Assembly (NCBI GenBank): GCA_020635515.1
Contig: JACJZS010000002.1
Coordinates: 62,001 to 126,000 of the forward strand
Reading direction: 5' to 3'
DNA length: 64,000 nt
Origin: Flavobacteriales bacterium
Lineage (GTDB): Bacteria; Bacteroidota; Bacteroidia; Flavobacteriales; Weeksellaceae
Part shown: piece by piece, positions 42,220-50,763 of the stretch
Numbering within the stretch: position 1 is the first letter of the stretch
Layout of the letters: every line of letters begins with the position of its first letter
Made by a program: the position numbers and the translations under genes
The notes under the pieces: generated by a model
Database searches by the model: none
What the model was told of the DNA's origin: nothing
What the model saw: the letters and a program-made list of their open reading frames with translations, nothing else

Positions 42220-43252
42220 TTAATTCTTTAACTTTTTGGTGCTGTCTTTCTCTACCAAATATTTCAATACACTTTTCTCTATTTATTCTCTTAGCCCCCT
42301 CAGAAAGAGAAACTAACTCTAAATTTGTAATTGATGATATTACAAACTCATTTTGTTTTAAATATTTATACAAATTAGATTTCTCATTTAAAAATAAATG
42401 TACTCCCTCATACAACGCTTGTATAATGTTACCTAACGCTTGTTGTCTTAAATGATTCATAATTACAATTTCACATGAGCGAACAATATCTTGATATTCT
42501 TCTAAACTCATAAATTGTTTAATACATTCAGAGTTGTTAGGTAGTTTTTTATTAGCATAACCTGAAATGTAATTAGCGTTTTCCTTATCTCCATAACTTA
42601 GAGGAATATATACCTTTCTATCACATAAATCCATTACTGATAATATATCCAATGCCTCAATATGATTATTTGTATATGCAGCAGAATTGCCTAACAAGAT
42701 ATTTTTCCCTTTACAAAAAGTGTCTTTATCAAAAATCGGACTTACATAATTTAAATGAAACATCTCAGAAGAGATTGCATATTTTTTCTTTAGAAGATTG
42801 TAATCTTGTGGAACAATGGGTACTATAAACTTTATTTTTTTAAAACTTTTTATAATTTCTTTATAGGAAGCGACAGAATCAATAGATTTTGGATTTATAG
42901 TCTTGTATATTACTTTTAATCCATATATAAAACTGTAATTGAATGCTAACCGAATTCTATTTATATTAGTTTTCTCCAAGAGAAATAAATTATAAAAACT
43001 ACCTAAACAAAAAGCATCTGCACCCCAAAAAAACCAAATTATTGGTACACTAAAATTATTCTTATTTATAATTTTAGACTTTTCTATACTAAGCCCATGA
43101 AAGACTATTAGATCATACTTATTACTTCTTCCCTCTTCTACCAAATCTTCTGTCTTACATATAAAATTACAAACTTCCGATATGTTAAAAGTATTTACAC
43201 AATAAATACGAAATTTTTCATCATCTAATACGTGTAAAATATTCTTTTTCAT
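42206..43252 (-). CDS. GT56-like (WecF-type) glycosyltransferase
   Basis: The 348-residue protein resembles WecF, the TDP-Fuc4NAc transferase of enterobacterial common antigen (family GT56). It shows the start NILHVLDDEKF, the segment IIWFFWGADAF, the donor-site-like ILLGNSAAYTNNHIEALDIL, VYIPLSYGDKENANYI and MNHLRQQALGNIIQALYEG. WecF adds a 4-acetamido-4,6-dideoxyhexose, and the neighbouring VioA/PglD-like genes make just such a sugar nucleotide. So the gene very likely attaches that sugar. It has no membrane helix. It lies 3 nt after the acetyltransferase gene. Confidence 0.8.
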   Translation of the reverse strand: MKKNILHVLDDEKFRIYCVNTFNISEVCNFICKTEDLVEEGRSNKYDLIVFHGLSIEKSKIINKNNFSVPIIWFFWGADAFCLGSFYNLFLLEKTNINRIRLAFNYSFIYGLKVIYKTINPKSIDSVASYKEIIKSFKKIKFIVPIVPQDYNLLKKKYAISSEMFHLNYVSPIFDKDTFCKGKNILLGNSAAYTNNHIEALDILSVMDLCDRKVYIPLSYGDKENANYISGYANKKLPNNSECIKQFMSLEEYQDIVRSCEIVIMNHLRQQALGNIIQALYEGVHLFLNEKSNLYKYLKQNEFVISSITNLELVSLSEGAKRINREKCIEIFGRERQHQKVKELIAKF

Positions 43253-43255
43253 ATT

Positions 43256-43885
43256 TTATATTTTTCTCATTATACGAGCAGGATTACCATATACCACAAC
43301 ATCATTAGGAATACATTTAGTTACAACAGAACCAGCCCCTACAATTACATTACTTCCAATACATATGTCAGGGAGAATCGTTGCGTTAGCTCCTATATGT
43401 GTGTAATCTCCAATTGTACATCTTCCTAAAATGATAGCATTTGGGGATAATTCTACAAAATCCCCAATTTTACAATCATGAGTAACAACTACATTATAAT
43501 AAACCAGTCCACATTTACCTATGCTCGTATTACTTGAAAAAACAGCATTTGGAAGAATATTTGTACCCTCTCCAATACAAACTGAATAATTACCTATTCT
43601 TGCACAATCGCTTATTATAGATGTGATTTTCCCTCCTAAACTATTAAATTTTTCATATACTTTAAACCTCAAAAATGGATTCCCTAACCCAATTGTATAT
43701 TCATTACTTTTATTACTTTCAAAGAATTTAAGTACTTCTCCTTCTGATTTTAAAATTGGGAATTTATTATAAATATAACCTTTAATATCAGAATTTACAT
43801 CATCATAAAATGCTATATCAGTTGTTTTTTCTGAAACAACATCAAACAATTCAGTAGCAAAACCTCTCGCCCCAACAATAATCAT
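43256..43885 (-). CDS. PglD/VioB-like sugar N-acetyltransferase
   Basis: The 209-residue protein has an N-terminal Rossmann-like part (MIIVGARGFATELFDVV, residues 1-70) and a C-terminal left-handed beta-helix of hexapeptide repeats. The helix includes IGNYSVCIGEGTNI, GDFVELSPNAIILGRCTIGD and YTHIGANATILPDICIG. It ends VVYGNPARIMRKI. PglD-type enzymes acetylate the 4-amino group of UDP- or dTDP-4-amino sugars with acetyl-CoA. The gene overlaps the VioA-like aminotransferase gene by 4 nt, so the pair probably makes a 4-acetamido-4,6-dideoxyhexose nucleotide. The active-site His is probably that in VVVTHDCKIG. Confidence 0.88.
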   Translation of the reverse strand: MIIVGARGFATELFDVVSEKTTDIAFYDDVNSDIKGYIYNKFPILKSEGEVLKFFESNKSNEYTIGLGNPFLRFKVYEKFNSLGGKITSIISDCARIGNYSVCIGEGTNILPNAVFSSNTSIGKCGLVYYNVVVTHDCKIGDFVELSPNAIILGRCTIGDYTHIGANATILPDICIGSNVIVGAGSVVTKCIPNDVVVYGNPARIMRKI

Positions 43886-44955
43886 AAATTATTATTTATA
43901 ACTTCACAAATTCTTGTTACATCAGACAATTCTAAATCATAATAAAGTGGTAGACACATTATTCTAGACGATATATCCTCAGAAATAGGCATAAAGTTAC
44001 CTTTAACATATTCTATTGTATTTAAAGATGGATAAAAATATCTTCTTGGAAAAATTTGATTCAAATTTAATTCTTCTTGAATACTTATTAAGTCAGATTC
44101 AGATTCAAATAAAATAGGGAAATACGAATAATTCCATTGAGTATTATCTCTTAATTTCATAGTATCAAGTTTTCTCCAATCTAACATTCTTAAATAGCTT
44201 TCTACTATTTGTTTTCTTTTGCTTATTATCTTACTCATATATGGTAAAACAGAAAGCCCCATAGCAGATTGTAATTCAGATATTTTTGCATTGATACCTA
44301 ACCCATGGAATTTTACAGGTCCATCATGACCAAAATTATGTGAATAATAAATTTTATGAAACAACCCTTCATTCTTACAAAAAATTGCACCACCTTCTCC
44401 CGTATGAAAAAGTTTAGTCGCATGAAAACTACATGTGCTTACATCTCCATAATCAAATAATGACTTACCTTTATATCTTACATCAAAACAATGTGCTGCA
44501 TCATATATTACATACAAGTTATATTTTCTTGCAATCCTTTCTATCTCTTCGATATTACATGGATTACCAAATACATGAGTAGCTAAAATTGCTGTAGTAT
44601 TAGAGGTAATTGATTCTTCAATTTTTGACTCATCTATAGTCAGATAATTCGGATGAATATCAACATATACTGGTGTGCATCCTTCCCAAATAATTGACGA
44701 GGTAGTTGCAATATAACTAAAAGGGGTTGTGATTATTTCTCCTTGATTTCCTAAGAGTTTAAGTGCTATTTGTATAGGCAAAGTTCCGTTGCTTGTTATA
44801 AGTAAGTTATTTACTCCTAAATATTTTTTAATTTTATTCTCTAATTCTAATACTAATTCCCCCCTATTTGTAAGCCACTCATTAGACCAAATTCTTTTAA
44901 TATTATCATTGTATTCATCTAACGGAGGAAAGAATGTTTTAGTAACATTTATCAT
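43882..44955 (-). CDS. DegT-type nucleotide-sugar aminotransferase (VioA-like)
   Basis: A 357-residue PLP enzyme. The start NVTKTFFPPLDEYNDNIKRI and WLTNRGELVLELE match VioA-like transaminases, which make dTDP-4-amino-4,6-dideoxyglucose (Qui4N). WecE/Fuc4N-type is the alternative. PLP lysine K181 lies in SFHATKLFHTGEGGA. The active-site loops TPFSYIATTSS and VIYDAAHCFDV are normal. The next gene encodes the matching N-acetyltransferase. The dTDP-glucose enzymes (RmlA, RmlB) that make the substrate are not in this window. The gap of 42 nt to wecC is the largest within this part of the locus, but no promoter box was found in it. Confidence 0.87.
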   Translation of the reverse strand: MINVTKTFFPPLDEYNDNIKRIWSNEWLTNRGELVLELENKIKKYLGVNNLLITSNGTLPIQIALKLLGNQGEIITTPFSYIATTSSIIWEGCTPVYVDIHPNYLTIDESKIEESITSNTTAILATHVFGNPCNIEEIERIARKYNLYVIYDAAHCFDVRYKGKSLFDYGDVSTCSFHATKLFHTGEGGAIFCKNEGLFHKIYYSHNFGHDGPVKFHGLGINAKISELQSAMGLSVLPYMSKIISKRKQIVESYLRMLDWRKLDTMKLRDNTQWNYSYFPILFESESDLISIQEELNLNQIFPRRYFYPSLNTIEYVKGNFMPISEDISSRIMCLPLYYDLELSDVTRICEVINNNL

Positions 44956-44997
44956 GATATTAACTTTTATTTCTTAGAGTTGTTTCTATAATTCTAA

Positions 44998-46206
44998 TCA
45001 TTTCTTTACCCCACAAAAATCCAGCACTACTTTATCCTCAGAAAAAGGCAAATCTTTAAATTCATTATGTGCTACTAAAAATACGATTATATCTGCTTTT
45101 TCTACAGCTTCTTTATAGTTTGTTAATTTAAATACATGATGCTCCTCGATGTTTGGCTCAACAATGTAATATTCTTCATCTCTAGCATTTTGCATTATTT
45201 TTTGTGCAATATATTTTGCAGGAGATTCCCTTAAATCATCAATATTTGGTTTGAAAGCCAATCCCATAATCGCAATACTTGGTTTTCTTCCGTGCTTTAA
45301 TTCAAATTCCAATTTTGCTGAATTTACTTTTTCTGCACACCAAAAAGACTTATAATTATTAATCTCACGTGCTTTCCCTATAATCTGAGATTCCATAGGA
45401 AATTCTGCAACAATAAAATAAGGATCTACTGCAATGCAATGTCCTCCCACGCCACAACCTGGTTGCAATATATTAACTCTTGGGTGTTTATTTGCTAAAT
45501 TTATTAGTTCCCAAACATTGATATCTGCTTTATCACAAATCAATGATAACTCATTTGCAAATGCAATTTGAACATCTCTTGAAGAATTTTCTGTTAATTT
45601 ACACATCTCTGCTGTTCTCGCATTAGTAGCATGTAAATCTCCTTTCACAAACTGACTATAAAACTCAATTGCTTTTTTAGTTGAAGTTTCATCTACTCCA
45701 CCAATTACACGATCATTATGCACTAACTCATACATCACATTCCCAGGAAGTACACGCTCTGGGCAATACGCTATGTAAATTTTATCTTTTAATTCAGGTC
45801 TTTCTGAATTAATTAAATTCATCATTTTTTCTGTAGTCCCCACAGGAGAAGTAGATTCTATAATGTATAAATCTCCTTCTTTTAGAAGTGGTAATATTCC
45901 TTTAGTAGCAGATTCTACATAAGAAATATCTGGCTCATTTTTTTCTTTGAAAGGTGTTGGCACAACAACCAAATACACGTCTGACTCTTCAGCTTGAGTT
46001 GATGCTTTTAAATAACCTGCTTTCACAACTTCAGAAACAGCCTCATCTAAACTAGGTTCTACTATATGGATTTTACCTTTATTAATGGTGTCTACCACTT
46101 TTTGATTAATATCAACTCCCAACACTGATATCTTATTTTGAGCTATTAATGCAGAAGTTGGTAAACCTATATATCCTAATCCTATCGTTGTAACTTTAGT
46201 ACTCAT
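44998..46206 (-). CDS. wecC: UDP-N-acetyl-D-mannosaminuronate dehydrogenase
   Basis: The enzyme oxidises UDP-ManNAc twice to UDP-ManNAcA with NAD. The 402 residues show the NAD motif TIGLGYIGLPTSALIA at the N-terminus, VVVPTPFKE, and IIESTSPVGTTEKM. CPERVLPGNV, AFANELSLICD and the nucleophilic cysteine segment GVGGHCIAVDPYF near residue 253 follow. GLAFKPNIDDLRESPA lies in the C-terminal domain. It lies 10 nt after wecB, which makes the substrate. Together they supply N-acetylmannosaminuronic acid to the repeat unit. Confidence 0.93.
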   Translation of the reverse strand: MSTKVTTIGLGYIGLPTSALIAQNKISVLGVDINQKVVDTINKGKIHIVEPSLDEAVSEVVKAGYLKASTQAEESDVYLVVVPTPFKEKNEPDISYVESATKGILPLLKEGDLYIIESTSPVGTTEKMMNLINSERPELKDKIYIAYCPERVLPGNVMYELVHNDRVIGGVDETSTKKAIEFYSQFVKGDLHATNARTAEMCKLTENSSRDVQIAFANELSLICDKADINVWELINLANKHPRVNILQPGCGVGGHCIAVDPYFIVAEFPMESQIIGKAREINNYKSFWCAEKVNSAKLEFELKHGRKPSIAIMGLAFKPNIDDLRESPAKYIAQKIMQNARDEEYYIVEPNIEEHHVFKLTNYKEAVEKADIIVFLVAHNEFKDLPFSEDKVVLDFCGVKK

Positions 46207-46216
46207 AGATTTTAAT

Positions 46217-47335
46217 TTATATTTTTAATAATGTATTTATAACTCTCTCACATGCCTTTCCATCTCCGTATGGATTATGAAGTTTACTCATTTTTGAGTA
46301 AATATCTTTATTATCGAGTAAATTTTGAGTTTCTTTTACAATTTTATCTACATCTGTTCCTACAAGAATTACTGTTCCTGCCTCTACTGCTTCTGGCCTT
46401 TCTGTTGTATCTCGCATTACAAGTACAGGTTTTCCTAAACTAGGAGCTTCTTCTTGTATTCCTCCACTATCTGTAATAATTATTTTAGCTTTATTCATTA
46501 ACCAAACAAAAGCAGGATATCCTAAAGGATTAATTAATTTAATATTTTCAATCTCTCCTAAAATCTCATATACTGGTCTTTTCACATTGGGATTTAAGTG
46601 TACAGGATAGATGATTTGTGTATTGGAATTTTTATTTGCTATTCTCTTCAATGCTTCACATATATTAATAAATCCTTGTCCATGATTTTCTCTTCGATGT
46701 CCCGTTACCAATATCAAGTCTTTATCTTCATCTAATACATTCTTAACATATCCTATCTCATCATTTTCAATATGTTGAACTTTATCTGAACTAAATAGCA
46801 GTGCATCTATTACTGTGTTTCCTGTAACAATAATTGAATCTTCTAGTATATTTTCATTAAGTAAATTTCGCTTAGATGTTAATGTTGGCGAAAAGTGAAA
46901 ATCCGCAATCCGTCCTGTGATTTGGCGATTCATTTCTTCTGGAAAAGGAGATAATTTGTTATTAGTTCTTAATCCAGCTTCTATATGGCAAACCTTTGCA
47001 CCTGCATAAAATGAAGCAATACTCGTTGCCATAGTTGTGGTGGTATCACCATGAACGAATACAAAATCAGGTTTAAAGTCCTCTAAAACACCCTTTAAAT
47101 TTAATATAATATCAGAAGTAAGAGAATATAGATTTTGATTTTGCTTCATTATATCCAAATCATACTCTGGAACTATCTCGAAAAAATCTAAAACTTGATC
47201 TAGCATTTCTCTGTGCTGAGCCGTCACACACACTCTAGTTTCAAACTGATTTGGATTCTTTTGAAACTCTTTTACCAAAGGTGCCATTTTAATTGCCTCT
47301 GGTCTTGTCCCAAACACTAACAATACCTTTCTCAT
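46217..47335 (-). CDS. wecB: UDP-N-acetylglucosamine 2-epimerase, non-hydrolysing
   Basis: WecB converts UDP-GlcNAc to UDP-ManNAc. The 372 residues show the typical start VLLVFGTRPEAIKMAPLV, then VHGDTTTTMA near residue 95 and HIEAGLRTNNKLSPFPEEMNR. TGHRRENHGQGF, ITDSGGIQEEAPSLGKPVLV and RDTTERPEAVEAGT follow. It is the first gene of the minus-strand polysaccharide biosynthesis run and has a promoter box in front. The product is used by wecC 10 nt downstream. Cytoplasmic. Confidence 0.96.
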   Translation of the reverse strand: MRKVLLVFGTRPEAIKMAPLVKEFQKNPNQFETRVCVTAQHREMLDQVLDFFEIVPEYDLDIMKQNQNLYSLTSDIILNLKGVLEDFKPDFVFVHGDTTTTMATSIASFYAGAKVCHIEAGLRTNNKLSPFPEEMNRQITGRIADFHFSPTLTSKRNLLNENILEDSIIVTGNTVIDALLFSSDKVQHIENDEIGYVKNVLDEDKDLILVTGHRRENHGQGFINICEALKRIANKNSNTQIIYPVHLNPNVKRPVYEILGEIENIKLINPLGYPAFVWLMNKAKIIITDSGGIQEEAPSLGKPVLVMRDTTERPEAVEAGTVILVGTDVDKIVKETQNLLDNKDIYSKMSKLHNPYGDGKACERVINTLLKI

Positions 47336-47355
47336 TTATTCAAATTTTGACTGTG

Positions 47356-47363
47356 CAAAGATA
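47356..47363 (-). promoter_or_regulatory. Promoter -7 element at the head of the polysaccharide operon
   Basis: On the minus strand TATCTTTG ends 20 nt before the wecB ATG. It is the most upstream box for the run wecB to the GT4 genes, whose overlaps suggest one long transcript. Confidence 0.6.
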
Positions 47364-47416
47364 TGTTTAATAATTTATTTTAGAGAATATGTTAATATTA
47401 AATTTTCGAAATATAC

Positions 47417-48511
47417 TTACATCTTGTTCCTTCTCGTGTATAACCAAGCAGTTATAATTGCAAAAAACACATTCGGAAAAGTTACTGCAAAAAGTGGTGT
47501 AATCTCTCCACTTCCTGCAAATCTTTTCATAATTTCAAAAGAAAATATATACACAAATGCCAAAAGCATACCTAACGCTAAATTGAGTCCTATTCCTCCT
47601 CTTCGCTTTTCCGAAGAGATCGATAATGCTAAAATCGTTAATATCAACACAGAAAAAGGCAAACTTGTACGTTGATACAACTCAACATAATACGTATTTA
47701 TATCTCCTGAACCTTTTTGCTTCTCTCTCGCTATAAAGTTCATAAGCTCAATTGAATTCATTGTTTCTGCAACATATTCCTCAGGTAGTAATTCATCTGG
47801 TGTGAAGGCAAATTTCTGTTTTAATTGACTTCCGTTATTTAATTCATCATTTTTCCCTTCATGTACAATTCTTTCAAAATAATTGTACAAAGCATAAGTA
47901 GTATCTATTTCACTCCACGATAAATCCGAAGCAATTAACTCGTATTTAAGTCTATTTAAACTGTCAAACCGTTGGAAATGAAAACCCATACCACGCTTAT
48001 TTTTTCTTGAGTATGAATTAATAAAAAGATATTCAGTAGAAGACATTTTTGCAGCAATCGTCCTATCTCTATTGTATTCATTGGAATCTCCTCCCGATTG
48101 AATGCTGTATAGGAATTCATTTTTCTTTATATTTCCCCAAGGTAGTATAAAGTGATTAACTAGTAGAGATGCCAACATTATTCCTATTGCTACTATAAAA
48201 TACGGACGAGCAAATCGATTAAAACTAACTCCCGCACTGTTTATAGCTACAACTTCTGTATTGTTAGTGATTTGCGAAGTAAAGAAAATCACCGTAATGA
48301 ATACCAAAATCCCACTAAATGTATTGACTATCCAAAGTAAAAAGTAAGGAAAATATTCTTTTATTGCATAGCCAACAGTATACCCATTATCCGTTATACG
48401 TGAATACTTTTCATTCAAGTCGATTAAAAGAATAATAACCGAAAGAATCATCACCATAAAAACAAGTGTCGTTAAAAACTTACGAATAATATATTTGTCT
48501 ATTATTTTCAA
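47417..48511 (-). CDS. LptF/LptG-family permease
   Basis: A 364-residue inner-membrane permease of the YjgP/YjgQ family. In LptB2FG two such proteins extract lipopolysaccharide from the inner membrane for transport to the surface. It has three helices in the N-terminal third (KIIDKYIIRKFLTTLVFMVM, LLWIVNTFSGILVFITVIFF, YFIVAIGIMLASLLV), a periplasmic beta-jellyroll of about 150 residues and three more helices at the end. The partner gene is not in this window. It lies 53 nt after tgt on the same strand. Which of LptF or LptG it is cannot be decided here. Its place between tgt and a polysaccharide locus may be accidental. Confidence 0.9.
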   Translation of the reverse strand: MKIIDKYIIRKFLTTLVFMVMILSVIILLIDLNEKYSRITDNGYTVGYAIKEYFPYFLLWIVNTFSGILVFITVIFFTSQITNNTEVVAINSAGVSFNRFARPYFIVAIGIMLASLLVNHFILPWGNIKKNEFLYSIQSGGDSNEYNRDRTIAAKMSSTEYLFINSYSRKNKRGMGFHFQRFDSLNRLKYELIASDLSWSEIDTTYALYNYFERIVHEGKNDELNNGSQLKQKFAFTPDELLPEEYVAETMNSIELMNFIAREKQKGSGDINTYYVELYQRTSLPFSVLILTILALSISSEKRRGGIGLNLALGMLLAFVYIFSFEIMKRFAGSGEITPLFAVTFPNVFFAIITAWLYTRRNKM

Positions 48512-48564
48512 TCAATTATTTTTTTTGTAAAACTTATCATTCATAACTTATAATTATTACAAAA

Positions 48565-49695
48565 CTACCTCCTTTGTTTTAATTCAGGAATAATACTTGT
48601 TTTCCATGAATAAAAACTTCCATCTAAAATTCGCTTTCTAGCTTCTTTTACCAAGTCAAGATAAAATGCTAAATTATGTATCGATGCAATCTGCTTTGCT
48701 AAATATTCCTTAGAAATAAATAAATGACGTAAATATGCTTTGGAATATTCTCGATCTACAAAACTAGAACCGTATTCATCTAGTGGCGAAAAATCATCTT
48801 TCCACTTTTCATTTTTCATGTTCATTACTCCTTTCCATGTAAATAACATTCCATTTCTGGCATTTCGAGTTGGCATTACACAATCAAACATATCAATTCC
48901 CAATCCTATACTCTCTATAATGTTCCATGGAGTTCCCACTCCCATTAAATACCTTGGTTTATCTTTTGGTAAAACATCAGTAACTTCATTCGTCATTTCA
49001 TACATATCCTCTTCTGGCTCCCCAACACTCAAACCTCCTATCGCATTTCCTTCTGCATTTACAGAACTGATAAATTCCGCCGATTCTTTTCGTAAATCAC
49101 TATATGTACTTCCTTGAACTATTGGGAATAAAAACTGTTTATGATTGTATATTTCTTTATTCTCGTCACACCAGTCTACGCATCTTTTAAGCCAGCGATG
49201 CGTTAAATCCATTGATTTTTTTGCTTGTTTTTTATCGCAAGGATAAGGCGTACATTCATCGAATGCCATAAAAATATCTGCACCTATTTCTCGTTGAATT
49301 CGCATAGAATCTTCAGGAGAAATAAAATGATACGAACCGTCAATATGAGACTTGAACCTAACTCCTTCTTCTGTTAGCTTTCTACTATCTCCCAATGAAT
49401 ATACTTGGTATCCTCCACTATCCGTAAGAATAGGACGTTCCCAATTCATAAATTTATGCAATCCTCCTGCTTTTTTCATAATTTCCATACCAGGACGTAA
49501 ATACAAATGATACGTATTTCCTAAAATTATCTGTGCATCTATATCATCTCGTAATTCTCTCTGATGAACTGACTTAACACTTGCAACAGTTCCTACTGGC
49601 ATAAAAATAGGCGTTTCTATTTTTCCATGATTCGTAGTAAGCATTCCTGCTCGTGCTTTACCTTCTTGTAACGATTTTTCTATCTCAAAAAACAT
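48565..49695 (-). CDS. tgt: tRNA-guanine transglycosylase, zinc cysteines missing
   Basis: Tgt exchanges guanine 34 of tRNAs with GUN anticodons for a queuosine precursor. The 376 residues contain the substrate-binding TDSGGYQVYSLG (D92), MAFDECTPYP, GGLSVGEPEEDMYE and the nucleophile D271 in DMFDCVMPTRNARNG, so the catalytic core is intact. The structural zinc site is not. By alignment from PLD to YSKAY, the three cysteines of E. coli Tgt are replaced by G309, S311 and D314, while the fourth ligand, H340 (SIHNLAF), remains. The enzyme therefore probably lacks zinc. The predicted transcript is leaderless. The LptF/G gene follows in the same direction. Confidence 0.95.
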   Translation of the reverse strand: MFFEIEKSLQEGKARAGMLTTNHGKIETPIFMPVGTVASVKSVHQRELRDDIDAQIILGNTYHLYLRPGMEIMKKAGGLHKFMNWERPILTDSGGYQVYSLGDSRKLTEEGVRFKSHIDGSYHFISPEDSMRIQREIGADIFMAFDECTPYPCDKKQAKKSMDLTHRWLKRCVDWCDENKEIYNHKQFLFPIVQGSTYSDLRKESAEFISSVNAEGNAIGGLSVGEPEEDMYEMTNEVTDVLPKDKPRYLMGVGTPWNIIESIGLGIDMFDCVMPTRNARNGMLFTWKGVMNMKNEKWKDDFSPLDEYGSSFVDREYSKAYLRHLFISKEYLAKQIASIHNLAFYLDLVKEARKRILDGSFYSWKTSIIPELKQRR

Positions 49696-49700
49696 ACTTG

Positions 49701-49708
49701 CAAAGGTA
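49701..49708 (-). promoter_or_regulatory. Promoter -7 element for tgt
   Basis: On the minus strand TACCTTTG ends only 5 nt before the tgt ATG. Transcription should begin at or within a base or two of the start codon. No -33 TTG is seen, and 49709-49871 holds no further gene. Confidence 0.55.
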
Positions 49709-49871
49709 GAAATAATTTTCTCATTTTATTTTTAAAATTAAATCACTCACAAATTAACATATCATCAAAAAACAATGACACTTTTTAAGAAATAATCAAT
49801 AATAACATTAAATTAACATATATTAATCAATTTATAGCTAAATTTAATACATAATTCACAACACTACAATT

Positions 49872-50708
49872 ATGGAAATTAAGAAAAATAAAAAAATCGA
49901 CACAAGACGCAAAAGTTTAACTTTCCTCCTACTTGGATTAAACATTCCTCTATTAGGCGTGATTCTACTTTTTAATCACAAATCAGATAAAGAATATGCA
50001 GAAATAGTTGCATCTCCTGACATACCTACATATGATTATTCCCCACCCACCTACATTTACAATATGACACCACAAAACAAAGAAACAAACCCCACAACTC
50101 CTCCAAAATCCGAACCAATTATAGAAGATTTAGTAGATATTGAAACCACAACAGATATAAAAAATCCTGTTCCTAAAATTGAAACTAATTCTGACACTTC
50201 AGATAACAATCCCACTTCTCCCGATTATGATGTAGATCAAAATCCTGTAAAACAAACAACAACAATTTTACCTGCACCTACACCACCTAGTAAAAATGAA
50301 TTTATAGACGAACCAGTACATACCGTTAAAACCATTCATTATTTCCCTATTTATCCTGGTTGTCAGAAGCACGAAGGAAACAACGAAAAACTTTTTGAAT
50401 GCATGAGCGAAAAAATGTCAAAAGATTTATTTAATTACATTAACATTCCTAACGATATAGACACTGAAAACCAAATCATAAAAATAAATTGTGATTTCAT
50501 CATCGATAAAAAAGGAAATATTACTTCCATTACTACTCGCTCAAATACAAAAAATAAAAATTTTGAAAGCTCAGCAATCGACGGTTTAGAAAAATTAAAC
50601 AACAAACTAAATAAAAGAAATAACAGCATTTCTCCTGGCAAAAACGCCTTAAATAAACCTGTAAAAATGAAATATACCATTCCTGTTCGTTTTTCTCCTT
50701 CTAATTAG
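49872..50708 (+). CDS. TonB-family energy transducer
   Basis: The 278-residue protein has a cytoplasmic basic N-terminus and one membrane helix (residues 17-34, LTFLLLGLNIPLLGVILLF). A Pro/Thr/Asp-rich periplasmic linker covers residues 45-150. The C-terminal TonB-like domain starts HYFPIYPGCQ and has IKINCDFIIDKKGNITSI and MKYTIPVRF near the end. TonB passes energy from the inner-membrane proton gradient to outer-membrane receptors. No exbB or exbD is adjacent, so it must share these from elsewhere. Its linker is more acidic and threonine-rich than the usual Pro-Lys/Pro-Glu type. Two cysteines in PGCQ and ECMS may form a disulfide, a feature I recall from many flavobacterial TonB proteins. 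Confidence 0.82.
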   Translation: MEIKKNKKIDTRRKSLTFLLLGLNIPLLGVILLFNHKSDKEYAEIVASPDIPTYDYSPPTYIYNMTPQNKETNPTTPPKSEPIIEDLVDIETTTDIKNPVPKIETNSDTSDNNPTSPDYDVDQNPVKQTTTILPAPTPPSKNEFIDEPVHTVKTIHYFPIYPGCQKHEGNNEKLFECMSEKMSKDLFNYINIPNDIDTENQIIKINCDFIIDKKGNITSITTRSNTKNKNFESSAIDGLEKLNNKLNKRNNSISPGKNALNKPVKMKYTIPVRFSPSN

Positions 50709-50716
50709 ATAATTTA

Positions 50717-50748
50717 TTTGTTTTTATTGATTTAAATAAGTATATTTG
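50717..50748 (+). promoter_or_regulatory. Promoter of the small T9SS protein gene
   Basis: TTTG (50717-50720), a 20-nt spacer and TATATTTG (50741-50748) form a complete -33/-7 pair. The -7 box covers an upstream GTG at 50746 and so rules out that start. Confidence 0.75.
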
Positions 50749-50763
50749 TGGGAATTAAGATGT

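Noticed and set aside
47424..47675. Long open frames opposite to real genes (here against the LptF/G gene; similar ones at 48740-49117, 26567-26914, 19291-19611)
   Set aside because: They are antisense to well-conserved proteins, have biased composition and no recognisable motif, as expected of frames opposite low-GC genes.
50746..50763. GTG start for the small T9SS protein
   Set aside because: The GTG lies inside the -7 promoter box, and the following residues before the ATGs do not fit a signal peptide.
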